Assembly (NCBI RefSeq): GCF_021730395.1
Contig: NC_069379.1
Location: 21,364,501-21,428,500 of the forward strand
Reading direction: 5' to 3'
Origin: Mercenaria mercenaria
Lineage: Eukaryota > Mollusca > Bivalvia > Venerida > Veneridae
Length of the DNA: 64,000 nt
Made by a program: the position numbers and the translations under genes. Below, in pieces: positions 33,755-45,103 of this stretch (position 1 is its first letter; every line of letters begins with the position of its first letter). The notes beneath the pieces were generated by a model that ran no database searches, was not told the origin of the DNA, and saw only the letters and a list, made by a program, of their open reading frames with translations.

Positions 33755-34437
33755 ATGACGAAATATTTGCGTATCTATGAACGCTTGCGAACAGATAGTA
33801 ATAAAGAAATTTCTAAAGGTGGTAGCTCCAAAGAAAAGACAGACGAAACAACGTTTGCGACAAGCAACGAAACGAAAGAGAATAAAGAACAAAAAACGGA
33901 AAAAGATGACAAAGTTTGGGAAAGCGAGAAACAAGTCAAAATTAATCAGGCGATGGTTCAACAGTGCACTATAAAAGAACATCAGCCTAGTCTGCAAGTT
34001 CTCATGACTCTGGTAACGTCACTGACAAGAAAATAATCACCTTAGCACACAAAGAATATATTGAAAACACATTAGAAAAACTACTCCAGAATCTGATGTG
34101 TCAATACGTTTTAGCTGTAAATTGCAAGTTTTAAAAGCCGAAATTATAAATGATATCAAAGCTAAAATAGATAAGGTCTATGAACAGCTAAGGTCCGTAG
34201 AAACAAGATTAAAGCTTCTGAAGAAGAAATCGACGATTTAAAAAGCACACTTGGAGCATTTGCAGTAGTAATTGAGCAAATAAAAGAAGAAAATGAACGG
34301 ATAAAGAGAATAAAAGAGATAGTTATGAGTAATTCCGATAGAGTCAAGTATACTGAATTCCAGTTAAATAACCTTGAACTATAAATGAGGAGAAACAGTA
34401 TCAGGATCTACGGTCTAAAAGACGTAAACAAAGATGA
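33755..34437 (+). pseudogene. LINE ORF1-like fragment, broken
   Basis: The first frame opens MTKYLRIYERLRTDSNKEIS and is charged and lysine/glutamate-rich. After frame changes a coiled-coil-like stretch follows (IEQIKEENERIKRIKEIV) and then DRVKYTEFQLNNLEL, a stop, and MRRNSIRIYGLKDVNKDE. The sequence NxLEQYSRRNSIRI(F/Y)G is a hallmark of LINE ORF1 proteins with a coiled coil and RNA-binding fold. No ORF2 follows: the homology stops at about 34437 where the transporter-like exon begins. It is dead, with several frame breaks. Confidence 0.65.
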
Positions 34438-34626
34438 AGCCCCTCCTTCACTTTAGTCAAATCGCACAGGTTGATAATCGTTTTATCAGGTTTTGTTGGC
34501 ATACTTGTAGGAATTAATGTATCTTTGTTCCATCTAATCACTCTGAAATCTGTAGGCTCTAAAACATTACCGATTGCTATTGCACACTTGCTGGAATTTG
34601 TGAAATGGCTACAGGACCAATAATTT
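34438..34626 (+). pseudogene. monocarboxylate-transporter-like, penultimate exon with a frame break
   Basis: The plus strand encodes KSHRLIIVLSGFVGILVGIN, VSLFHLITLKSVGSKTLPIA, IAHLLEFV, then one base is short and the sense frame resumes as EMATGPII before donor GTAAGC. This follows transmembrane helices 8-11 of MCT (SLC16) proteins: a GxxVGxxVSL helix, a VG-LPIA motif and a TGP motif. The remaining T at 34626 plus the next exon keeps phase. The single-base loss means a pseudogene or a sequence error. The exon abuts a LINE relic on its left and no upstream transporter exon was found, so the gene is at best partial here. Confidence 0.6.
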
Positions 34627-35541
34627 GTAAGCTGTTGGAAGAAAAATCATTTGAAAATTTTCAAAAATATATATGTAAAAGTATATGAAATATATCAAAT
34701 CTCAGTAGTAAAGAAGTACCAGTATCATATATTAGTATGATATATTTATACTGCATTCTCACTGAATGACAAACTTACACTAGAGTTATTGAATTCATTT
34801 TACACGCTATATGAGTTTATATTTTCATAAGTATACTTGAGTTATCAGATTTAATCACGAAATTTAAAACCTATCATCAGACTCTTGTACAAAGTATTAG
34901 CTTAAACGTTTATCGATACTGGCTTTTTGGCGTCTTTTGATAAGTATTAAGACTTGTGTGGAATAATATTCTGCCAAGAAGACAAAATGTAAGCAATGGT
35001 TATGCATTCTGCCTCTAGAATGTGTTGAGTTCGAAAACATTCCATAGATTTTGCCATGTAACGTCATTTCATAGTGCAGGGGAGTATTGCGTAAAGTTTT
35101 AAATCAATCTGGATACCTACAAAACCGAATAGCATAGTGTGAAGGAGATGTAATAGACCCTGTTGACAAAATAAGTCTAATTAATAGACCTTTGATTTAG
35201 AGTGTGATCCTGTTTTGCTTCCGACCACTTGTGCAGGGTATAAAAGTATTTGCTATATATTTTCTGAGAAATCTTTCACAAGCTCATCTTCGACAACAAA
35301 TTACAAGTTGAAATGAGTCATGGTTTCGCCAATGAGTAAACAATCTAAATAGTTTTATCATGTCACAAGTTAACATTTTAAAATAACCTACACAAAAGCG
35401 CCTAAACACACTAAAATACTTGTTGTTTATGGTTCATCTACTGTAATGATTACTGACTATCATCTTCAGTTCTTTTTCTATATCGTGAAAACAGATATTT
35501 AGGCGTTACACTGACTTCAGTTGTTTTTATGTGTCTTACAG

Positions 35542-35705
35542 GTAACATCAGAGATGTAACAGGCTCAAATACAGCAATCTTCTACACATCAGCAGGGATA
35601 AATTTATTTGCAGCATTCCTTTTCATTGTTGCACACATCACAAGAAGAAGAGAAAGACAGGAATTTGAAAAGCGTGCATCAGTGTTCTACCTGACAAGTC
35701 TTTAG
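35542..35705 (+). CDS. monocarboxylate-transporter-like, terminal exon
   Basis: After acceptor TGTGTCTTACAG the exon reads NIRDVTGSNTAIFYTSAGIN, LFAAFLFIVAHITRRRERQE, FEKRASVFYLTSL and TAG. DVTGSxxxxFY followed by a last hydrophobic helix and a basic tail is how SLC16/MCT proteins end (there, G-(W)-(I/L)-x-D-x-TGSY). The splice phase agrees with the exon ending at 34626. Family role: proton-linked or facilitated movement of small carboxylates across the plasma membrane; substrate unknown. By itself the exon is intact, but the gene is probably broken (previous exon). A decayed duplicate lies at 36945-37066. Confidence 0.65.
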
Positions 35706-35714
35706 AATTTCAAA

Positions 35715-35985
35715 CCCTGTGTTCAATTTGCAAACTTACATTGACTAAGATATTTGTTAAACATTTAAGAAACTGTTGCAATATCTGACCAGTATGCTGC
35801 AATGTCTTTCAAAAGTAAGCAGAATGCTGGCGGCCCGGATTTGATTCCCGGTCTTGCATGCAATTTCCACTAGTTTAAAGTACTGCTTGGTTTGCATTAG
35901 TTTCTGGCTCGAGTGGCGTCTGGGTAGGTAAATCTGACATAGGCAGTGGACTCGACTGGTAATAAGTGACACCGACAATCTGTGC
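35715..35985. repeat. dispersed repeat copy, also at 38740-38975
   Basis: TATGCTGCAATGTCTTTCAA followed by AAGTAAGCAGA, TTTGATTCCCGGTC (B-box-like) and GACATAGGCAGTGGACTCGA correspond in order to the stretch 38740-38975. Together with the duplicated transporter exon this suggests that a 3-kb block was duplicated. No gene in 35990-36940. Confidence 0.6.
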
Positions 35986-36944
35986 TAAATTAGAAACATT
36001 CAACTGTTTAGAAAAAGGCACAACTCTCAATAGGAGTAATTATATGATTTAGTTTGTTGATATATGTAGTTAAAGAGATAGTTTTCTGATTTATAATCGT
36101 AATTGTACTGGCATTATAGTATATAGATTCTAAAGTATGAAATATTATAGCAAAACGGAATGATGGCTTTCAAAATTGTTTTGTTTGTTTGTATGTGTTT
36201 GTTTTTCAAAACCGAAGTCCACTAGAACCGCATTTGCGGAATTTTGCTGAAGAATACATTATGACAAAAAAAAAACGCAAAATCATTCTTTTACGTTAAG
36301 CTCGTGTACCATGAATGCAACTGCATACATGTAGCCAGCATTTCTTCATAAGAGAGTTCCATTCAAACTGGTGATAGAACACAAGAGGGTGTTGCGAATT
36401 TCATTACATCTGATAAACAGACTACCTAACCGAGTCTCATAATTATTAATTATTTGTTTGTTGCATCCTGTGCTGCTGACTTAAATAAACCTTGATATGA
36501 TGAGGCACCATTTCTTGCCTTAACATATACGAAATACAAGGCAAAAATATTAACAGATGTGCTGTTGTGTATATATTTCAATGATAGATACATTTGCATC
36601 TGGGTATTGCATTCGACATTTAGAAACCATATGTATTTACTTTAGTTCTGTTTATGGTTGTTACTATTTAGAAGACGAAAACGCGAGATCATAAAAGAAT
36701 CCAGATTTTTTTTGTGGAGATAAAATGTTTTACATTCATTTACAAATCTCCAATTGTTATGTAATGTTACAATAATATATATTTTATTATGGTACGGTTT
36801 GGTATTTTCAAACTGTCAAAATGAAAGCGTCTAGAACACACAGAATAACTTGACGTTTGTGTTTTATTTACTGTATAATGTTAATTTCAGTCTATATCAC
36901 TGAGCGTTGATACAAGTTCTAAGGCGTGTCCCTGTCTTTTCAGA

Positions 36945-37066
36945 GGCTCCTTTGCATCAGTTGGGATAAATTTGTTTGTACTAATCATTTTTTCTTATTG
37001 TACACATCACAAGGAGAGAGACGGGAATTTTAAAAACATGCATCAATGTTCTACATGACCGGATTT
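36945..37066 (+). pseudogene. decayed duplicate of the transporter terminal exon
   Basis: GCATCAGTTGGGATAAATTT, GTACACATCACAAGGAGAGA, GACGGGAATTTT and GCATCAATGTTCTACATGAC correspond one-to-one to the exon at 35542-35705, with deletions and the first third missing. An acceptor-like CTGTCTTTTCAG remains just before it. No open frame is preserved. Confidence 0.7.
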
Positions 37067-37290
37067 TAAAATATCGAGCTTTGTGTTCAATTTGTGTCAA
37101 ATAAATATCCTTACAAAAATGAAACATTTTTGCAGAATTTAAAGATGTTTTTCACAATTATTTCTAGCGGACAGAATTTTCTATAACTTTGCATATTTAT
37201 AGATTGATGTATGACAAGTTCAAATAAAAATTAAAAATGGTAGGTACCCGTGCTTCTTTTTTCAATATTCAAAGTTTATCAAGAACACCA

Positions 37291-37583
37291 GCCCGCCCGC
37301 TTAGCTCAGTAGGGACAGCGTTGGTCTACGGATCGCGAGGTCGTGAGTTCGATCCTCGGTCAGGGCATATGTTCTCAGTGACGATTTGATAAAAGACATT
37401 GTGTCTGAAATCACTCGTCCTCCACCTCTGATAATTCATGTGGGGAAGTTGGCAGTTACTTGCGGAGAACAGGTTTGTACTGGTACAGAATCCAGGAACA
37501 CTGGTTAGGTTAACTGCCCGCCGTTACATGACTGTAATACTGTTGAAAAAACGGCGTTAAACCCAAAACAAACAAACAAACAA
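37291..37583 (+). mobile_element. full-length tRNA-headed SINE with 13-bp target duplication
   Basis: Head: CGCTTAGCTCAGTAGGGACA (A box) and GGTCGTGAGTTCGATCCTCG (B box). Body: GACATTGTGTCTGAAATCAC and GGGGAAGTTGGCAGTTACTT. Tail: AACGGCGTTAAACCCAAAAC and AAACAAAC repeats. ATCAAGAACACCA flanks both ends (37278-37290 and 37584-37596), a perfect 13-bp duplication. The A- and B-box consensus and intact ends suggest a young copy. It resembles bivalve tRNA-SINEs of the V-SINE/Meta type; the exact family needs a library search. Confidence 0.9.
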
Positions 37584-38739
37584 ATCAAGAACACCAAATC
37601 AGTATTTTTGTCTGAAGGAACAATACATAGATGTCATAAAAAAACTACTGCAAACAACTATTTACTTAAAATGTCACTCTGATGTTACTGTTTATGCATC
37701 ACAATTAATGAAACCACTATATCGATTCATAAAATGTCAATATATAGATATATTAACTCTGAAAAATTTCTCTTGACAGATGTCGAAAGTATCTGGAACT
37801 GAGAAAACACGAAGTATTTCTTAATGATATGAAAAATCTAGCGGACAGAATTTTACCAAATTTTATATTATGTAAGCTAGAATTAAGACAAGAAACTCTA
37901 AACCAAAAAAATAATATCAACCCGTGCTTGTTTTCAAGAAAAATTAAAACATATTCACTCCACCCACAAAAGTATTTTTTCATTATCCCACCCACCTAAA
38001 AAAAATATGAACATTTTTTTCTTACACAACAAATTGCACAATGTTATAATCAGTTTCATAACAAATTTTCTCACTCACGTGCTGAATAATGCTCCTTTAA
38101 GGTTGCATGCCTCTAGGTCAAATACTTTTTGAGATACGTGCTACACAAGCTTTCACATGCCATTTACGTATATATTTGACCACGTAAAGGGATATAAATC
38201 TGTTTTTTTTATTGAGTGAAATCTCAAATAAAAGCACTGGTGCACAACTTCGCATGCTGAATTTAATTCTTGTATGGTTTCATGACTCTTGGCGCATATA
38301 CTTTTGAGGTACATGCGACACAAATGTTTAGACCCTTTATGTACATTTTGACTGCCAAAGGCAATAACTCTGGTCTTACGACGTGAAATGCGGGATGGGG
38401 CACAAACAGTATAACAACATTTTAGCAAGTCACATTTAAACTTGAAGGAGATAGATCTACGTAAAGATTTTCTGGAATTTTATGTGACTTGGAGTCGGCT
38501 GCATCATTACTGGACGAAATAGTTTACTTTGGCTGTCCACAATGTATTCGATTCGAGCACTTCCTACGACTACTCCTCCAATAAAACACCATCACTTTTA
38601 AAGGTAAAATATGCTCGACCTATATTGTCAGTACATACGATATTTTTTGCGTGAGTGCGCTGCATATCCGACAATTATGCACTTTCGGCGGCGAATCCTG
38701 AACTTTGTTGTGGTTATCGCTTGCTGCGCGACTGAGCTG

Positions 38740-38975
38740 CGCACAAAATATTGTGATGAACTCCTTTAACGTGCTGAAATAATTCGTAGTACTCGGTATG
38801 CTGTAATTTCTTTCAAAAGTAAGCAGACTATCTTCAAAGCTTTCGGCCTGATTCCGATTCCCGGTCAAGACGACAATTTCGACTAGCTATATATAGTTCA
38901 CAGTACTTTTTGCATCAGTATCGGCCTCGACTAGGGAGGTAAGTATGACATCTGCAGTAGACTTGACTGGACATA
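38740..38975. repeat. second copy of the dispersed repeat at 35715-35985
   Basis: CTGTAATTTCTTTCAAAAGT followed by AAGCAGA, CCGATTCCCGGTC and GACATCTGCAGTAGACTTGA match in order. Neighbouring words (AGCGGACAGAATTTT, CCCGTGCTT) are also shared between 37165-37255 and 37838-37930. 38000-38700 shows no gene. Confidence 0.55.
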
Positions 38976-39399
38976 GTCACGCAAACAATAATATACTTAT
39001 CACGTTACACCCACTGTTGCAAGAAAAGCGCAATGAATTTTCAATAAATTATTTCAATTCATAACTAAGCCTTGATGAATCTACTTTAAGTGATAGCATT
39101 GGTTAACGTGGTAGTATAAAAAAGAACGAGATATTTTAGCCACGTTTTCTCTTGAAATAAAAATTAACCAAATGTACACTAGTTAGCTAGATAATTATAA
39201 TCTCCACTAGGTTTCGCTCGATTCCATATATTGAATATTGATGAGTTTGACAATATAAAGCAAAACCAAAATTGTTGTTTTTGTGTTTTTTTTTTAATGA
39301 AATTGCATCCCATAATTTTTTTTTAATTTATATTTATACAAGTAATCCTTTAATTACCTCCCTATATCTTTCGCAATCTTATTGTGGTGTTTTCAAGCA

Positions 39400-40110
39400 T
39401 TGAATACGCAACAACCCTCATATCAAATCTTGTTCCCTAGTTGACAACCTTATCAAATCGATACGACAGTTGTTCCACATACTTTAAGACTTCAAGTAAT
39501 CCCCAAGTCTTTTCCTAGCGTGATATTAGGTAACATTTGTTGCAATCCATTTTTATCTTCCATTTCATACTCATTTTGATACTTAACATCACGTACTTGC
39601 ATAGTTTACATTTTTTGAATTGAAAATCCTGATAACCACTGCCTGTTCCATTCAGATACTTTTTTATGAGTCTGTAAATTTCTCTGACTATCTCTAGAAA
39701 TAGCTTAAGTACACATCAGCAAAAAGTTCACAAACTATTTAAACCGTTTGGCATGTCATTTATATAGATTATAAACACCAGCGATCTAAGGAGCGAGCCG
39801 TGTGGAATTCCAGAGGTAACATGGTTTCCAATCTGATTTTATTATTTAAATCAACTCGTTGCTTACGGTCAGTAATGAAGTCACGTATCATTCAATGATA
39901 TTACAATAATTCCATAAACTTGCTCTTTCACGAGGGATAATATTAAAGACTTCTTGATATCGATAGACAGTGTCAATCTGATTTTTTTTATCGTATTAAT
40001 TTGTCTAATAGTCAAAAGCATCTAGCAACTGTAAAATGCAGGTTCTTGTTTAACGAAAACCAAAATTTTTGTCCGAAAATAAATTGTTACAGTTAATGTG
40101 ACACATCATA
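39400..40110 (-). pseudogene. non-LTR (LINE) reverse transcriptase fragment, decayed
   Basis: On the minus strand, across several frames, come words like FGFR-TRTCILQLLDAFD, IDTVYRYQEVFNIIPRERAS, then VTSGIPHGSLLRSLVFIIYI followed by NDMPNGLNSL, and lastly a stretch with MQVRDVKYQNEYEM and NITLGKDLGI. This is the order of RT motifs in CR1/Jockey-type LINEs: a QFGFR block, a DxxKAFD block, GVPQGSxLGPLLFxIYINDL, and the EKDLGV block downstream. The YxDD core is lost. No poly(A) or target duplication seen. Old and dead. Confidence 0.7.
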
Positions 40111-40899
40111 ACTTGTCTTACAGTTTATTTTTCACAAATAAAACCAGCTTTAAAAACAACACGTAAAAATAAAAGGATCCATGCGTAATTGCCTCCATGC
40201 ACGAATAAATCTTCCTTATTATATTTTCATTTTGATACAGTTTGTTATGAAGTAATCTATCACGACCAGTCCTGGATTTTGAACATTGTTAATCGACATA
40301 AAAAACTTCTTTTATTCCTGTTTGTAAAATGTATAAAGCAATCAGGTCAATGTAAAGGCAATACGGTAGCAAGTCGTTTTCTATCTGCAAAAATGTCAAT
40401 GCACTTTTCGTGTTATTGACGAAAATCAAACTACAGTTACTTTGAAATGAGCAATGATGCCAAACAAAGATGCCTTCTAGTTACAACAGTCAGCGTCAAG
40501 GTCGAGCTCTGTCATAATGATTGATGTATTCAACCAAAATGTTGATGACTTAAGTTATTAGGACGGGACCTCTCCCGCTCACCGCATTTGAATCTGTTAG
40601 TATACTAGAGACAACGACCATCTGCAGTCCTTAGTGTAATTACCTGAAATAAACATCACTATGATTATGCAGTGCATTGTAAGGAGCAGTGTACATAGCT
40701 GACGGGATTAACAACAATAGTAAAGGCAAGTGCTGTCTGTAGAAAACTCCATTTCAACGTTTGTGAGCGAAGTTGAATCAAACCTACAACTAAGTGCATT
40801 ATTTTCAATTCAGTTGGTTGTCATCACCCCAAAGATGAATGCCAGTGTGACATGGTCTGTTTATGCAAGACACACAATGGTATACAACTTAAGCAGCCC

Positions 40900-40935
40900 C
40901 GCACCCCCCCCCCCCCCCCCCCCCCCCACCCCCGC
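40900..40935. repeat. poly(C) tract
   Basis: More than 25 C in a row broken by one A. The 77-codon open frame over it is a chance frame. 40120-40890 shows no gene. Confidence 0.9.
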
Positions 40936-41041
40936 GACTTCTCCTGTCTACACTGACTGCTGAATTATCATGTGACGATATAAAGTACAGGACACCAGTG
41001 AAATGTCACGGGCAAACATCCCATCAATCTGCATATTATCA

Positions 41042-41235
41042 GTATCCCGCCCACTTAGCTCAGAAGGGAGTGCGCAGAATTAAGGTTCGCTGGGTCGTGA
41101 GTTCGATCCCCGGGCGAGGCGTATGTTCTTCTTGACGATTTGGTTAAAAACATTGTGTCTGAAATCATTTGTCCTCCTGATTTGTGTGGGCAAGATGGCA
41201 GTTACTTGCACAGAAAGGTACTCGTATGTATTTTA
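41042..41235 (+). mobile_element. 3'-truncated SINE, same family as 37291
   Basis: CGCCCACTTAGCTCAGAAGG, GGTCGTGAGTTCGATCCCCG and AAACATTGTGTCTGAAATCA match the SINE at 37291-37583 with more differences. The homology ends after GCAGTTACTTGCACAGAAAG; the tail is missing. Confidence 0.75.
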
Positions 41236-41592
41236 TTACATTACATTTTATGTTACATTTTCACATCACATTCTAGCATATGTGTGTATTAAAACGACAA
41301 TTGATATACATTTTCATTATAATCCAATCAGAATAATTGTAATTAGATAATAACGGAAGCTCATTAGGAAAGTTCATCCAGTTTTGTTCTGTAATGTTCA
41401 TAAAAGTACAATCTACACGGTGTTTCTCTTCGATATAAAATATTTAGGAAATGTGATCGGTGCACGATGTAAATTACCACTTTTTATGTATTGTGCCATT
41501 TAAGGAATTGCCCCATATGCGATTGAAATTGGTAAGCATGACCATGGTTCTTAAAGTATACCTAGTGGTAGGGTATAACACGTAAAGCGGCC

Positions 41593-41697
41593 TTTCTTTC
41601 AGGTTTGGGGCCAGTGGTAACGAAGATCTTACGTCTCGCCTGCGGATTGAACTCACGACACGCCTGCCCTCTCCCTACTGAGCTTAGCGGGCGGACT
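41593..41697 (-). repeat. SINE head, minus orientation
   Basis: On the minus strand CCGCTAAGCTCAGTAGGGAG (A box) and GTCGTGAGTTCAATCCGCAG (B box) match the head of the 37291 SINE. It is truncated soon after the B box. 41700-42229 holds no recognised feature. Confidence 0.65.
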
Positions 41698-42229
41698 TGT
41701 CATCTATGCCAAGAAATGTTCGTGTGTCACGCTTGGTGCAAACCCACAAACTTCCTTCTAGCTCCCCTCTTACTAACAGGCTTTGTTCAGTTACAACAAA
41801 AGCTTAATAAGTACTTGTCAAACAAAACAGATAAGAAAAAGCAGGGACATAGCTTAATTCTTTAGGTTCTCCTGGACGTTTGTTTGATATGCATTAATTT
41901 ATAATTATAATAGTGCATTAATCTAATTTGATAGATTTATACAAACTCGATTTGTCCACTTTGCAGTATTTAAGGAAGTAAGCGATATACTGCATTAGCT
42001 GTATCAGGTTTCTGACCGAGATTTCTCTTTTACGAGTACTACATCTACATGTACATCACATTATCACAAATCATGTGGTCGCTGTATGGTATATAGATAT
42101 TACTAAATTTGTACAGATAACGGTACAGAAGTACACGTCATATGAAAGTTTGATGTACATATATGCACACGTTTAAATATCATTTAGTCCATTTAGATTA
42201 AACATTCAAACGGACCTTGTTAACAAAAT

Positions 42230-42402
42230 ATGGAGACGTTAAAGGTAGTTTTAACTTTAGCATGCGCTTTAAGTGATATTGCTTCATCATTTATCATTCA
42301 AAGTGGACTCGGTAATACAACGTCACTACAACAGGGCTATGCATCTAGTGACCAAACACTACATGACTTGATGACTTTTATGGCCGAAGAAAAACGGTTA
42401 AG
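42230..42402 (+). CDS. C1q-domain secreted protein, exon 1 (signal peptide)
   Basis: ATG opens METLKVVLTLACALSDIASS, a signal-peptide-like start, then FIIQSGLGNTTSLQQGYASS and LMTFMAEEKRLR. Donor GTGAGA follows in phase 2; joining to the G at 44537 completes an arginine codon. The residues after the signal are polar and helix-prone, leading into the coiled coil of exon 2. Bivalve C1q-domain proteins are secreted lectin-like recognition molecules with this layout: signal, coiled coil, C1q head. The intron 42403-44536 holds a hairpin repeat (42815-42895, -) and two SINE pieces. Confidence 0.65.
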
Positions 42403-43324
42403 GTGAGAGAAAAATTGCTTTTCCCCAACAGGATACCGCAAAGAAATGTAAGCATATTACAAGACAAAGCAAAGTTTTTTGTAAATGTTTGTTTCGAACA
42501 TTTTTTCAACCTTCTGTCTCTTTTACCAAACACCCTATTTTCGTGGTCTCTCAGCACAAGAAAGCGGGTTCTATTTTAGTGACCTTTTACCTCTGTAGCA
42601 TTGGTTTGACTGCACATGTTAATAAAAAGGAGCTATGTATTTTCTATTGATATTTGATATCTAAATCATGTTTTAAGTGTTTCAAGATCGGGAGTTTGTT
42701 AAGGGGAGATCGTCAGTTCTTAAGATTCTCCGTACTTTGATTCAGTGTTGTTATATTTTCTGGTCTTTTGGGATCATGGGGTCCACTCAATTTAAATGGG
42801 TAATAGAGTTTCGCTTAAGCCGGTGCTAGGGGAGTGAGGGGTGTTGCATTTTCCACTACCTCTCATGAACAGACTCTGTCAAACCGAGTCTGCTATTATT
42901 TTGCTTTGTTGTATTCTATGCTCCCAAAGGATCTTCTTACAGATTTTATTATAATATACCGCAGCGAAATGCCTGTAACTGGTAATGAGGACAACTCAAC
43001 ATTTTTTTAAAATAAAATTCGACGGAGCGAAATCAATCTCAGTTACATCTAGTGCAATCTGAACAAGAAACTATTGTCTATCAGTTAATGTCCATTATCA
43101 GATTACGTCTTTTCTTCTATATACCTATAATTTAATCAAAATTGGCTGCATATTTTCCATATTGTAAAAGACAATAAAGTCCTCCATAAAACCGACTATG
43201 GGCAAAGACATTGAAAAATATGCTTTACTTAGAATTGTTATCACTTGAATCATATGTGGCTGACTGAATAACGAACGAAAAAAAATAGTGTTAATCTTCT
43301 TAGTTAATAAGTGCCACCAATTTG

Positions 43325-43530
43325 TGCGCGCGTGCGTGTGTGTGCTCGGCTTTAACGTTTGTTTTTTCTTCAACATTTTTTGTCTGCTACATTTGTATAT
43401 AAATGACGGTTTCTACTTGTAGCAGTGAACACAATGCCCGGCTTTATAGTGATGCCTCATTGGTATATCACGCCACAGAAACGTGAAAGTGTAACCCTCT
43501 TGGTCACATTATACTCACACCTTTAGGACC
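43325..43530 (-). repeat. SINE 3' half, family of 24370-24700
   Basis: GCTCGGCTTTAACGTTTG, TGACGGTTTCTACTTGTAGC, ACAATGCCCGGCTTTATAGT and CTTGGTCACATTATACTCAC match the minus-oriented SINE at 24370. The head is missing. It lies in intron 1 of the C1q gene. Confidence 0.65.
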
Positions 43531-43734
43531 ATAATGGAAATAAGAGACATGTTTGTCTCTTTTTTGTGTCATCCTTTGTGTATAATGTAGTTGACATGGC
43601 ATATATTCAATTCATTTATGTTCTTTTACATGCATGTTTTGATATCTATTTTACCATGTTTAGTATACATTTTATACAGAAATAAATTTATCTATCTACC
43701 TGACTGACTAGTCCAAGAATTAGCCTTGTACGTG

Positions 43735-43950
43735 GCACGGTTTTCTAGTAGTAACATGCTTGACTGTCAGCCTAGAGGTCCGTAGTTCGAAGGCACTGAA
43801 AATTTCTGAGATGCCCTCGAATGCCTTTCACCTAACTAAAAGGCCAGTACTGCTGGTTCTTCCAAGGAATGACGACTGTACCGCTGCTAACACCGGAAAC
43901 TTTAAGGAAACAGACTAATCGCAAAAAGCTTGACCAGTCCTCTCTCTCTC
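43735..43950 (+). mobile_element. tRNA-like SINE, another family
   Basis: TTTTCTAGTAGTAACATGCT (A box) and CCGTAGTTCGAAGGC (B box) form a head. The body has GAGATGCCCTCGAATGCC, GGTTCTTCCAAGGAATGACG and CACCGGAAACTTTAAGG, ending near a CT microsatellite. The ACCAGTCCT words resemble the 24370 SINE body. It lies in intron 1 of the C1q gene. Confidence 0.55.
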
Positions 43951-44536
43951 TTCAATCTGTGTGGGAATAATGAGGGGGCGAATGTGCTGTAGCTTAGGGA
44001 TACTATGGCACAATATTAAGAAACTTAACATTAAGAATTGGGATCACAAAATCAGTGTTTAGTCATCAAGTAAAAAGTGAAAGCTATAGCTATTATACTT
44101 CTTAACTTAAGAGTCCTGAATAAGAAAAAAGTTGACGTATTACTAAATATTTTATTGTAAAGGTAACAAACTGACACACTTATGAACAGGTGTTATAATA
44201 CATAATAGGTAGGATTAGTAAAGGTGTAATTATATTATTGATCTGTAGTACCTATAACTACATAATTAAAAGAAACTTATTTCTCAAGAGAATATTGATT
44301 TTCATATATCAGGATTTAGACATAAATTACAATACATCATTACGTCCTTCCAGTTTATTTAACACTCAATGATATATTATCCGTCAACTTGAAAATAAAA
44401 AATAGCTACATTTTTTAATTATAAAAAACCTAAAATTTGCTAGCAGTTTGCTATCTAAGGAGATGCATTTCTAGCTATGGAAGCATTACAATAATGCTAT
44501 AAGTTTCTTTTTCTTTATCAATGAATTTAGTTTAAG

Positions 44537-45103
44537 GTTTCAGCTGGAAAACAGACTTAATGACGCTGAAATTAAATGGAACCAGAATCATGCGGAAGTG
44601 ACGAAAGAATTACAGAAGGAGCGAACAATCGCCAACAGCTGTTGAATATGGTCTCAACGATTGAAACAAAATTGAAAAATCTGAACAGCGAATCTAACAC
44701 TAACAAACAAGATACCAAAGAGTTAGAGGAAAGATATACAAACATATCTAAAACTGTTAACGACATAAAAGACGATACAATGGACATGGGACGATCTTAT
44801 CATTTTTAAATAAACTGTCCTAAATCTGACTCATGAACAGGAAAATACTTCAAAACATCAAGCAAATCAAACAGATGAATTAAGAAATCTAAAGAAGAGC
44901 GACAGATGTTGAAACGGAACGTATCAAGTCTGACAGAAAGAGTTACAAACCTGACAACGGAAAATCAGAATGTTAACACCGAACTGTCGTCTGTCAAAGC
45001 TCACTATAATACACTTCTCTGGCAACTCACGAATCTTAAACAGCAAGTTGTAAATGTCTCAGCTGAGGCTACAAAACCTGTTACTTTACTATTTGTTTCA
45101 TAA
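44537..45103 (+). pseudogene. C1q-domain protein, coiled-coil exon with frame breaks
   Basis: From acceptor TTTAAG the frame reads RFQLENRLNDAEIKWNQNHA, EVTKELQKERT and then stops. The coiled-coil sense continues in a second frame (NNRQQLLNMVSTIETKLKNL, KELEERYTNISKTVNDIKDD) and again in a third (ERQMLKRNVSSLTERVTNLT, LKQQVVNVSAEATKP). All three segments have heptad-like spacing of L, I and V and are rich in E, K, N and Q, as in bivalve C1q stalks. At least two frame changes interrupt one 560-base exon. Either the gene is a pseudogene or the assembly has small indels. The 3' splice site of this exon is unclear. Confidence 0.6.

Noticed and set aside
34162-34347. 61-codon minus-strand frame, serine-rich
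   Set aside because: Shadow of the LINE ORF1 coiled-coil sequence on the plus strand.
37291-37365. Functional tRNA gene
   Set aside because: The tRNA-like start runs into a SINE body and tail bounded by a 13-bp target duplication.
40730-40963. 77-codon frame with a polyproline tail
   Set aside because: The proline run is a translated poly(C) tract; nothing else supports coding.
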